From assembly GCA_946886975.1 (NCBI GenBank), contig CAMPJV010000031.1:1-13415 (forward strand): a DNA stretch of 13,415 nucleotides. Direction: 5' to 3'. This document shows positions 8,664 through 13,415 of this stretch, one piece after another (the stretch's first letter is position 1; each line of letters begins with the position of its first letter). The position numbers and the translations under genes are program-made. The notes beneath the pieces are model-generated. The model was not told the origin of the DNA. It saw nothing but the letters and a program-made list of their open reading frames with translations, and did no database searches. Source of the DNA: an uncultured Taibaiella sp. GTDB taxonomy: Bacteria > Bacteroidota > Bacteroidia > Chitinophagales > Chitinophagaceae.

Positions 8664-8671
8664 TATCTTTG
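8664..8671 (+). promoter_or_regulatory. -7 box of the tsaD promoter
   Basis: TATCTTTG is an exact match to the Bacteroidota -7 element TAnnTTTG. It ends 6 nt before the ATG at 8678-8680, so transcription would start at or within a base or two of the start codon, giving a nearly leaderless mRNA. No clear TTTG element is present about 19 bp upstream. Confidence 0.6.
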
Positions 8672-8677
8672 CCGCTC

Positions 8678-9688
8678 ATGTCAGCACCAGTCACAATCCT
8701 CGCCATAGAATCCTCCTGCGACGACACCGGCGCCGCTGTTGTAAAGGATGGCGTAGTGCTTAGTAATCTTATTGCCAATCAAAAGGTCCATGAGCTGTAT
8801 GGTGGCGTAGTACCAGAGATGGCTTCCCGTGCCCACATGCAGAATATAGTGCCGGTGGTAGATGTCGCCCTCAGGCAGTCTGGGATAGACAAACACGAAA
8901 TAACCGCCATCGCCTTCACACAGGCTCCCGGGCTGATAGGTTCCCTCATGGTGGGCGCGTGCTTCGCTAAAGCCTACGCTCAGGCGCTGCAAGTGCCTCT
9001 GATTGCAGTTCACCACATGCAGGCCCATGTCCTCGCCCATTTCATAGAAGATCCAAAACCTGAGTTCCCCTTCCTTTGCCTCACCGTATCCGGTGGTCAT
9101 ACCCAAGTCGTCCTTTGTAAAGACCACCTGAACATGGAAGTCCTCGGCGAGACAATTGACGATGCCGCAGGAGAGGCCTTCGATAAGACCGCAAAGATGT
9201 TAGGCCTCCCATATCCCGGCGGGCCGCTTGTAGATAAGCATGCACAGCAAGGCGATCCAAAAAGGTTTGCTTTCCCGGTCAGTGAAATGAAGGGCTATGA
9301 CTTTAGCTTTAGCGGCGTCAAGACTGCCGTACTTTATTTCCTCCAGAGAGAAAGAAAGAATGATCCGGAGTTTGCTGAGAAGAACATGAACGATATCTGC
9401 GCCTCTGTTCAGTACACTATCATCAGGATGCTCATGAAAAAGCTGGAGAAGGCTGCCGACGAACTCGGCATAAAGCACATTGGCATAGCAGGCGGTGTGT
9501 CAGCCAACAGCGGTCTCCGCAAAGCTCTTCAGGAGACCGGCGAGCGCAAAGGTTGGCAGGTTTACATCCCTAAGTTTGAGTACTGTACGGACAATGCCGC
9601 CATGATAGGCATTGCAGGTTACTACAAGTACCTGAAGGAAGACTTTGCCGATCTTAGCATCACCCCAACCGCACGCGCTGCCTGGTAA
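8678..9688 (+). CDS. tsaD: tRNA N6-adenosine threonylcarbamoyltransferase TsaD
   Basis: A 336-aa cytoplasmic enzyme that transfers the threonylcarbamoyl group from TsaC/TsaB-derived threonylcarbamoyl-AMP to A37 of ANN-decoding tRNAs (t6A), working with TsaB and TsaE. It has the Kae1/TsaD ASKHA-fold motifs in order: ILAIESSCDDT (7-17), the metal-binding HxxxH (H113, H117), SGGHT (138-142), the stretch beginning GETIDDAAGEAFDK (157-170), FSGVKTAV (211-218), AGGVSANS (271-278) and metal-ligand Asp305 in CTDNAAM. The frame is open upstream to an ATG at 8552. I chose 8678 because TsaD proteins begin just before the ILAIESSCDD motif, the length is standard, and a -7 box sits 6 nt upstream. Its TAA overlaps the ATG of trmN6 (TAATG), implying translational coupling. 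It is essential in most bacteria. Confidence 0.96.
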   Translation: MSAPVTILAIESSCDDTGAAVVKDGVVLSNLIANQKVHELYGGVVPEMASRAHMQNIVPVVDVALRQSGIDKHEITAIAFTQAPGLIGSLMVGACFAKAYAQALQVPLIAVHHMQAHVLAHFIEDPKPEFPFLCLTVSGGHTQVVLCKDHLNMEVLGETIDDAAGEAFDKTAKMLGLPYPGGPLVDKHAQQGDPKRFAFPVSEMKGYDFSFSGVKTAVLYFLQRERKNDPEFAEKNMNDICASVQYTIIRMLMKKLEKAADELGIKHIGIAGGVSANSGLRKALQETGERKGWQVYIPKFEYCTDNAAMIGIAGYYKYLKEDFADLSITPTARAAW

Positions 9689-10401
9689 TGAGCAACACCT
9701 ATTTTCAGTTTAAACAATTCAGAATAGAGCAGGGTAGGGCGGCAATGAAAGTCTCTACAGACGCATGTATCCAGGGAGCATGGACACCTGTGTCTTCTCC
9801 GGTCCGTAAAGCGCTTGACATTGGCACAGGCACCGGTCTGCTCTCGCTCATGCTTGCTCAAAGAAATAAGGAGGTGTTGATAGACGCTGTCGAACTCGAT
9901 CCCGACGCCGCACAGCAGGCAAAAGATAACGTCGCCACCTCACCATGGAAGGAGCGGATCACCGTCATGCAAGCCGATATCCGAACGTTTCCTTTTATCC
10001 GCAAATACGATCTCATCATCTGCAATCCTCCCTTCTTCATCAATAGCTTGCTAGGTCCCACGGATGAACGGAATAAAGCAAGGCACACACTATCGCTTTC
10101 ATTTCAGGAATTGTTCGAAGTGATCAGGAGCAACCTTGCGGATGGGGGCTACGCTTCAATAATGCTGCCTCCCGTTGAACATGCGCAGTGGTCCACCATC
10201 ATTCAGGAAAACGGCTGGAAAACATACCACGAGCTACACGTTCAGCCAAGGGTGGGTAGTCCGGCTAACAGGATTGTGAGCTTGTGCAGCCCCATTGCCT
10301 CACGGTCATTTCTCGAAGAGCAGTTGATCATAAAAGACAAAGCCGACCATTACACGCCTGAGTTTATACATCTACTCCGACCTTTCTATCTTGCGCTTTA
10401 G
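9688..10401 (+). CDS. trmN6: tRNA1(Val) (adenine(37)-N6)-methyltransferase TrmN6 (YfiC-like)
   Basis: A 237-aa class I SAM-dependent methyltransferase. E. coli YfiC/TrmN6 methylates N6 of A37 in tRNA1(Val). The N-terminus (FQFKQFRIEQGRAAMKV, 6-22) followed by STDACIQGAW (23-32) is the recognisable YfiC signature. DIGTGTGLL (44-52) is the SAM-binding motif I, E69 is the likely ribose-binding acidic residue, and NPPFF (113-117) is the N6-adenine methyltransferase motif IV. Its ATG shares a base with the tsaD stop, so the two should be co-translated. The 3' end overlaps the convergent membrane-protein gene by 38 nt. The family is secure. The exact tRNA target in this organism is inferred from E. 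coli. Confidence 0.9.
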   Translation: MSNTYFQFKQFRIEQGRAAMKVSTDACIQGAWTPVSSPVRKALDIGTGTGLLSLMLAQRNKEVLIDAVELDPDAAQQAKDNVATSPWKERITVMQADIRTFPFIRKYDLIICNPPFFINSLLGPTDERNKARHTLSLSFQELFEVIRSNLADGGYASIMLPPVEHAQWSTIIQENGWKTYHELHVQPRVGSPANRIVSLCSPIASRSFLEEQLIIKDKADHYTPEFIHLLRPFYLAL

Positions 10402-10807
10402 CATTTTCCTTGCGCATCAGCAGGTACACGCTTATTATTATCCAGCCTATCCAGACAAGATAAGCACCCAGGTGAAACCTTTCTCCCATCCATCTTCTTC
10501 CAATGTCCTGCCGGAAATCATCATAAGTCAGGTATAGTCCCACTACCGCCATACAGATGGCTATAATGTTTACCAGCTTCGACACCTGTGGATAGGTGTA
10601 AAGAACCACTGCAGATTGCGCCGCATAAAGAAAGATGAGTATAGCAAATACGATCAGTGCTCCCTTCCACCAGGTATTTAGAAAGCTGTATTCATCATAA
10701 AACATATCCATCCCCATCTTGCCGATCCATGATGCATTGGACAAAAGATATCCCGCTACAACAGAGAGCATGGCAAGGAACAACGTTAGCGAAGCAGATC
10801 GTTTCAT
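10364..10807 (-). CDS. Small four-helix membrane protein, function unknown
   Basis: A 147-aa protein with four predicted transmembrane helices at about residues 6-24, 48-70, 79-97 and 111-131, and a short charged tail. The segment between the first two helices is aromatic and acidic (MFYDEYSFLNTWW, 35-47). I do not recognise a family, and no catalytic motif or cysteine pair is visible. The start is the ATG at 10805-10807, with MKRSASL leading into the first helix. The last 38 nt run antisense to the end of trmN6. Upstream lies the divergent intergenic region with 11-bp repeats. Confidence 0.75.
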   Translation of the reverse strand: MKRSASLTLFLAMLSVVAGYLLSNASWIGKMGMDMFYDEYSFLNTWWKGALIVFAILIFLYAAQSAVVLYTYPQVSKLVNIIAICMAVVGLYLTYDDFRQDIGRRWMGERFHLGAYLVWIGWIIISVYLLMRKENAKAQDRKVGVDV

Positions 10808-10874
10808 AAGCCAGTTTTTATATCATAAAGGAACGAAAAAGCATGGGTAACTTAAAAAGCGGTATCTCTCCATA

Positions 10875-10907
10875 GCTTGTGCAATGCTTGTACAGCGCTT
10901 TAACAGC
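10875..10907 (+). repeat. Degenerate 11-bp direct repeats, block A (3 units)
   Basis: The three consecutive 11-mers are GCTTGTGCAAT, GCTTGTACAGC and GCTTTAACAGC. Neighbouring units match at 8/11 and 9/11 positions. The 11-bp pitch places them on one face of the helix. Two further weakly similar 11-bp-spaced starts (GGAG at 10908 and 10919) bridge to block B. Confidence 0.5.
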
Positions 10908-10926
10908 GGAGGTTGATAGGAGTTGC

Positions 10927-10970
10927 GTCTCTATAATGTCTCTAAAAGGTCTCTATAAGGTCTCTATAAG
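10927..10970 (+). repeat. 11-bp tandem direct repeats, block B (4 units)
   Basis: The four adjacent 11-mers are GTCTCTATAAT, GTCTCTAAAAG, GTCTCTATAAG and GTCTCTATAAG. The last two are identical and the others differ from them at one position each. A G-rich run follows directly. This could be a phased operator or a minisatellite. Confidence 0.85.
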
Positions 10971-11117
10971 GGTGGGGGTCCTTTTTTGCAGTACTTCAGT
11001 CACCGTCACGCTCTCATTCCCTGACTGCACAACTGGCATGGCTTTTACACAATAAACTAACGCCTGAATGCCAAAGCTGATCGATGCGCTGACAGGCTTC
11101 TTCAATAAACAGTTCAG

Positions 11118-12125
11118 ATGAAAAAGGATCTTTTCAAAGATAAGGTGGTAGTCATTACAGGCGCTACAGGAGGTGTAGGCAGGGCCACTGCATGGGAGTT
11201 CGCCAGACTTGGGGCTAAGATTGCGCTGCTCGCCAGGGACGAAGCTCAGTTAGCAGGCACTAAAAAGGAGGTGGAAGAACTTGGCGGTCAGGCTATCACC
11301 ATAAAAACGGACGTAAGTGCTTACGACCAGGTGGAAGATGCGGCAAGGCAGACTGAGGCTGCGTTTGGTCCCATAGATGTGTGGGTGAACAATGCGATGA
11401 ACAGCGTTTTCGCCCCCATCAAAGACATCACCGCTGATGAGTTTAAACGTGTTACGGAAGTTACCTATCTCGGCACAGTATACGGTACCATGGTGGCGCT
11501 GAACAGGATGAGGCCCAGGAACCGGGGATCCATTGTGCTGGTGGGCTCCGCTCTCGCATATCGGGGCATTCCGCTTCAGTCGGCGTACTGCGGCGCAAAG
11601 CACGGCATCCAGGGCTTTTATGACTCACTCCGTACGGAACTGATGCACGACAAGAGCAACATCAAGACTTGCATGGTGCAGCTACCCGCTATGAATACGA
11701 CGCAGTTCGGATGGGTGCTCAACAAGCTGCCTCATAAGCCCCGCCCGATGGGGAAGGTGTACCAGCCAGAGGTTGCGGCAAGGGCCATCGTGTTTGCCGC
11801 CGCGCACAACAGAAGGGAGATACTTGTTGGCTATCCCAGTTACGAGGCCATCGTAGGAAACAAGATCGCACCCTGGTATGCCGATTGGGTACTATCCAGA
11901 ACAGGCTATGATGGACAGCAAACCAGCGAGCCGGTCGATCCTTCTGCAAAGAATAATGTATGGGAGCCTGTGGGAGAGGACCGTGGAGCATATGGCAATT
12001 TTGCTCACATCGCTACGGACAAGAGCTTTACGCTCTGGGCGTCTATGAATAGGAACATGCTGCGAGCTGCGGCCGGTCTCCTCGCGGCCGGGCTATTCCT
12101 TGTCCTTTCGAAGAGGTCCGATTAG
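11118..12125 (+). CDS. SDR-family oxidoreductase with C-terminal membrane anchor
   Basis: A 335-aa classical short-chain dehydrogenase/reductase using NAD(P)H. Residues 10-250 form the Rossmann domain: TGATGGVG (14-21) binds the cofactor, D65 follows beta-4, NNA is at 91-93, and the catalytic residues are Ser144, Tyr157 and Lys161 (YCGAK). An Arg at 40 after beta-2 suggests NADP preference (inference). The C-terminus is longer than in minimal SDRs: residues 251-310 are an extension, and 317-330 are hydrophobic with a basic end, consistent with a tail anchor in the inner membrane. The start is the ATG at 11118. No Shine-Dalgarno is apparent. The stop (TAG, 12123-12125) overlaps the stop of the convergent SPW gene. 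The substrate is not predictable. Confidence 0.9.
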   Translation: MKKDLFKDKVVVITGATGGVGRATAWEFARLGAKIALLARDEAQLAGTKKEVEELGGQAITIKTDVSAYDQVEDAARQTEAAFGPIDVWVNNAMNSVFAPIKDITADEFKRVTEVTYLGTVYGTMVALNRMRPRNRGSIVLVGSALAYRGIPLQSAYCGAKHGIQGFYDSLRTELMHDKSNIKTCMVQLPAMNTTQFGWVLNKLPHKPRPMGKVYQPEVAARAIVFAAAHNRREILVGYPSYEAIVGNKIAPWYADWVLSRTGYDGQQTSEPVDPSAKNNVWEPVGEDRGAYGNFAHIATDKSFTLWASMNRNMLRAAAGLLAAGLFLVLSKRSD

Positions 12126-12508
12126 GGCCTCTGCTGTTGTTCAGTTTCGCGCTGCTGCATGTGTACGGGATTGCTTTCCAGCAACGATCGCCAGCCGCCG
12201 CCATATCGTCCTTTCACACTGCCCTTTACTAATGATAACCCCAGAATAGCTATTCCTATGAACAGGTCATTGTACAGAGCCATTCCGTCGTAAGAGAACA
12301 GGAATGGGGAAGCAGCCAGCAGTAGACCACAAAGAATGTTTGCATAGCGCAGAGACCTGTTCACTTCCCAGATTGCGGTGATCGCAAAGGTGATGACAAT
12401 CGGCCCTATGATATAGTTCTTGTTAGCTACGTCAGGATCATAGCTCAAAGCCCAGGGTGCAATTATCACCCAGACGCCTAGTATTGTATTAAGTATTGCT
12501 GCCCACAT
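12122..12508 (-). CDS. SPW-repeat membrane protein
   Basis: A 128-aa inner-membrane protein with four helices arranged as a two-fold internal repeat. The first half carries LGVWVIIAPWALSYD (10-24) and the second CGLLLAASPFLFSYD (60-74). Both match the SPW-repeat pattern (here APW and SPF), and each is followed by a second helix. A hydrophilic Gln/Glu-rich tail (112-128) ends the protein. The biochemical role of SPW proteins is unknown. The ATG (12506-12508) shares one base with the TAA of the upstream VKOR-like gene, so the two are translationally coupled and probably act together. It converges on the SDR gene with a 4-nt stop overlap and no terminator. Confidence 0.85.
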   Translation of the reverse strand: MWAAILNTILGVWVIIAPWALSYDPDVANKNYIIGPIVITFAITAIWEVNRSLRYANILCGLLLAASPFLFSYDGMALYNDLFIGIAILGLSLVKGSVKGRYGGGWRSLLESNPVHMQQRETEQQQRP

Positions 12509-13074
12509 TATCGAATGTTGTTTACCACAGATGCTTTACCCCAAAAGCCTTTCCACACAGAGTGCCCGCTCTTTTTTACCCGTTGCAGGTATTGCATGCT
12601 CGCCAGTAGCTCGTCCATAGCCGGACTTATCATCACCACAGAAATGACGGCTGTAATAATACATAGCGTGCACCATGAGTTTACAAGTATAGGTTGCGAG
12701 ATGACAAGCAAGACACTCACAAGCCCCAGCGGCCCGATGGCTATCCCGAACAGGATGACTATCCACGGCTTCGTTCGCCAGCGGCTTGTGCCGCCAATGG
12801 CCCCCGTTACCACATCCAGCAGGTAGCCAAAGCTACCGAGCAAGCCATCCGGTATAGGCAAGGCCCTTGATAGTTCAGAGTTCAGCACCCTTTTGCTGCC
12901 TTCACCGAAGAATGGTTCCCATACAGTATCGAATACCCTTAGCTGATACAGGCCTAAATACATGGCGATCACAAATCCGACAAATGCTACAATGATGAGC
13001 GGGACACGCTGGGGCCACGAGGAGGGATTATAGTCCCAGCCCGGCGGTACGTGACGTTCCTTCTCAGTTGTCAT
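12508..13074 (-). CDS. VKOR-like membrane protein lacking loop cysteines
   Basis: A 188-aa inner-membrane protein resembling the vitamin K epoxide reductase (VKOR/DsbB-like) family, whose members use quinone to re-oxidise thiol oxidoreductases. There are hydrophobic helices at about 24-44, 74-94, 103-126 and 128-150. WCTLC (134-138) gives the CxxC active site at the start of the last helix. The loop region SKRVLNSELSRALPIPDGLLG (60-80) keeps the VKOR-like Ser/IP/LG pattern but has no cysteine; C135 and C138 are the only cysteines in the protein. The frame extends upstream to 13311, but I chose the ATG at 13072-13074 because the added N-terminus is low-quality sequence and crosses the divergent intergenic region. 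It is coupled to the SPW gene by TAATG. It may form a non-canonical redox or purely structural complex. Confidence 0.8.
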   Translation of the reverse strand: MTTEKERHVPPGWDYNPSSWPQRVPLIIVAFVGFVIAMYLGLYQLRVFDTVWEPFFGEGSKRVLNSELSRALPIPDGLLGSFGYLLDVVTGAIGGTSRWRTKPWIVILFGIAIGPLGLVSVLLVISQPILVNSWCTLCIITAVISVVMISPAMDELLASMQYLQRVKKSGHSVWKGFWGKASVVNNIR

Positions 13075-13161
13075 ACCATCGCTGTGAAAACATAGTGCCA
13101 GTGGAGAGGCCCAGCACGATCGGCTTACCCGATTCCGATGCGGCAGGTCCACTGCTTGTGG

Positions 13162-13179
13162 TATAGTTATTATAGTTAT
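13162..13179. repeat. Perfect 2 x 9-bp tandem repeat
   Basis: TATAGTTAT occurs twice back to back (13162-13170 and 13171-13179) in the AT-rich divergent region between the VKOR-like gene and the small ORF. It could contribute to promoter or operator function. No canonical TAnnTTTG box is nearby. Confidence 0.5.
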
Positions 13180-13185
13180 CTCCTT

Positions 13186-13199
13186 ATCCTTTAAAGGAT
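13186..13199. promoter_or_regulatory. 14-bp perfect palindrome upstream of the small ORF
   Basis: ATCCTTTAAAGGAT is perfectly palindromic and ends 8 nt before the ATG at 13208. The right arm includes AAAGGA, at Shine-Dalgarno-like distance (9 nt) from the start. It could be an operator, an mRNA hairpin covering the ribosome site, or just an SD-like sequence. Function is inference. Confidence 0.4.
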
Positions 13200-13207
13200 T
13201 AGCCACA

Positions 13208-13387
13208 ATGAACAGAGTTAAGATCTTCTCAGATTCAGATGCTTCCGCTCTGGAAGCTGCAATAAACGAATGGCTGGCGGAGAATAAAGATATCAGGATA
13301 CTGCACACCAATCTGGCTTCGACAGCCTATGGCGATCAGGATAGCCACACGCAAGCTGTCCGAAACTATGTGTTTTATATACTATAA
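13208..13387 (+). CDS. 59-aa protein, Cse60/DUF2758-like
   Basis: A short ORF encoding 59 residues from the ATG at 13208-13210 to the TAA at 13385-13387. It begins MNRVKIFSDSDASALEAAIN and continues with an amphipathic helix (EWLAENKD, 21-28), a beta strand (IRILHTNLAS, 29-38) and a final hydrophobic strand (NYVFYIL, 53-59). This alpha/beta layout and the VKxFS...LE..IN.WL pattern resemble the small Cse60 (DUF2758) family known from sporulating Firmicutes. That match is from memory and moderate. An AAAGGA sequence 9 nt upstream is a plausible ribosome site. The next ORF starts 3 nt after the stop, suggesting an operon. The cellular role is unknown; in a non-sporulating Bacteroidota it cannot be sporulation. 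Confidence 0.65.
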   Translation: MNRVKIFSDSDASALEAAINEWLAENKDIRILHTNLASTAYGDQDSHTQAVRNYVFYIL

Positions 13388-13390
13388 TCA

Positions 13391-13415
13391 ATGGCTAAGT
13401 CCTCCAGGCGAAAGA
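13391..13415 (+). CDS. Start of a downstream gene (partial)
   Basis: An ATG 3 nt after the small ORF's stop opens a frame encoding MAKSSRRK that runs off the window. The basic N-terminus is too short to identify. Support is the tight spacing and the absence of a terminator between the two ORFs. Confidence 0.45.

Larger units (their letters stand above)
10808..11117. other. 310-bp divergent intergenic region
   Basis: This stretch lies between the four-helix membrane gene (minus) and the SDR gene (plus). I see no credible ORF or RNA gene in it. It holds two blocks of 11-bp direct repeats (10875-10907 and 10927-10970), then a G-rich run (10970-10978) and TCC plus six T residues (10979-10987). 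No good TAnnTTTG box is visible in either direction. The 11008-11117 part has no feature I can support. Confidence 0.6.

Noticed and set aside
8681..9127. Minus-strand ORF of 148 aa opposite tsaD.
   Set aside because: Shadow of tsaD, whose motifs are unambiguous.
10968..10987. AAGG...CCTTTTTT after the 11-bp repeats as an intrinsic terminator.
   Set aside because: The stem is only 4 bp with an 8-nt loop, and no gene on the plus strand ends just upstream.
13075..13311. N-terminal extension of the VKOR-like frame to 13311.
   Set aside because: The extra 79 residues look unlike a coding region, cross the divergent intergenic region and run antisense to the small ORF at 13208. The ATG at 13074 gives a family-like length.

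Overview
The window looks like chromosomal DNA from a Bacteroidota bacterium, probably near Chitinophagaceae. The evidence is three secreted proteins with C-terminal type IX secretion (T9SS) sorting domains, PKD/Ig-like adhesin architecture, two promoters with the Bacteroidota -7 box (TAnnTTTG), and few Shine-Dalgarno sequences. The family placement is inference. I see no tRNA, rRNA, CRISPR array, transposase or phage gene.

Layout. 1-1670: a bidirectional hairpin terminator, then a MATE-family exporter on the minus strand with a well-formed promoter and a structured leader. 1765-7267: a secretion block. It holds an Omp28-like T9SS cargo (minus strand), divergent from two tandem paralogous PKD/T9SS proteins of 618 and 617 aa (plus strand). 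7280-8581: a GNAT acetyltransferase abutting a convergent HEAT-repeat protein. 8678-10401: a translationally coupled pair of tRNA position-37 modification genes, tsaD and trmN6. trmN6 overlaps the convergent gene for a small four-helix membrane protein. 10808-11117: a 310-bp divergent intergenic region with two blocks of 11-bp direct repeats. 11118-13074: an SDR oxidoreductase whose stop overlaps that of a convergent, coupled pair encoding a VKOR-like membrane protein and an SPW-repeat protein. 13075-13415: a short divergent intergenic region, a 59-aa Cse60/DUF2758-like ORF, and the first codons of another gene.

How the genes work together. Most are ordinary housekeeping or surface genes. The clear functional pairs are tsaD-trmN6 (both modify A37 of tRNAs, by different chemistry) and the VKOR-like/SPW pair (coupled inner-membrane proteins). 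The duplicated PKD proteins share a strongly conserved C-terminal module behind divergent N-terminal domains, which suggests surface proteins differing in binding specificity. Convergent gene ends are very tight: stops adjacent at 7822/7823, a 4-nt overlap at 12122-12125, and a 38-nt overlap at 10364-10401.

No obvious new multi-gene defence or mobile system is visible. The least explained signals are the 11-bp phased repeats at 10875-10970, the VKOR-like protein lacking its loop cysteines, and the small ORF at 13208.
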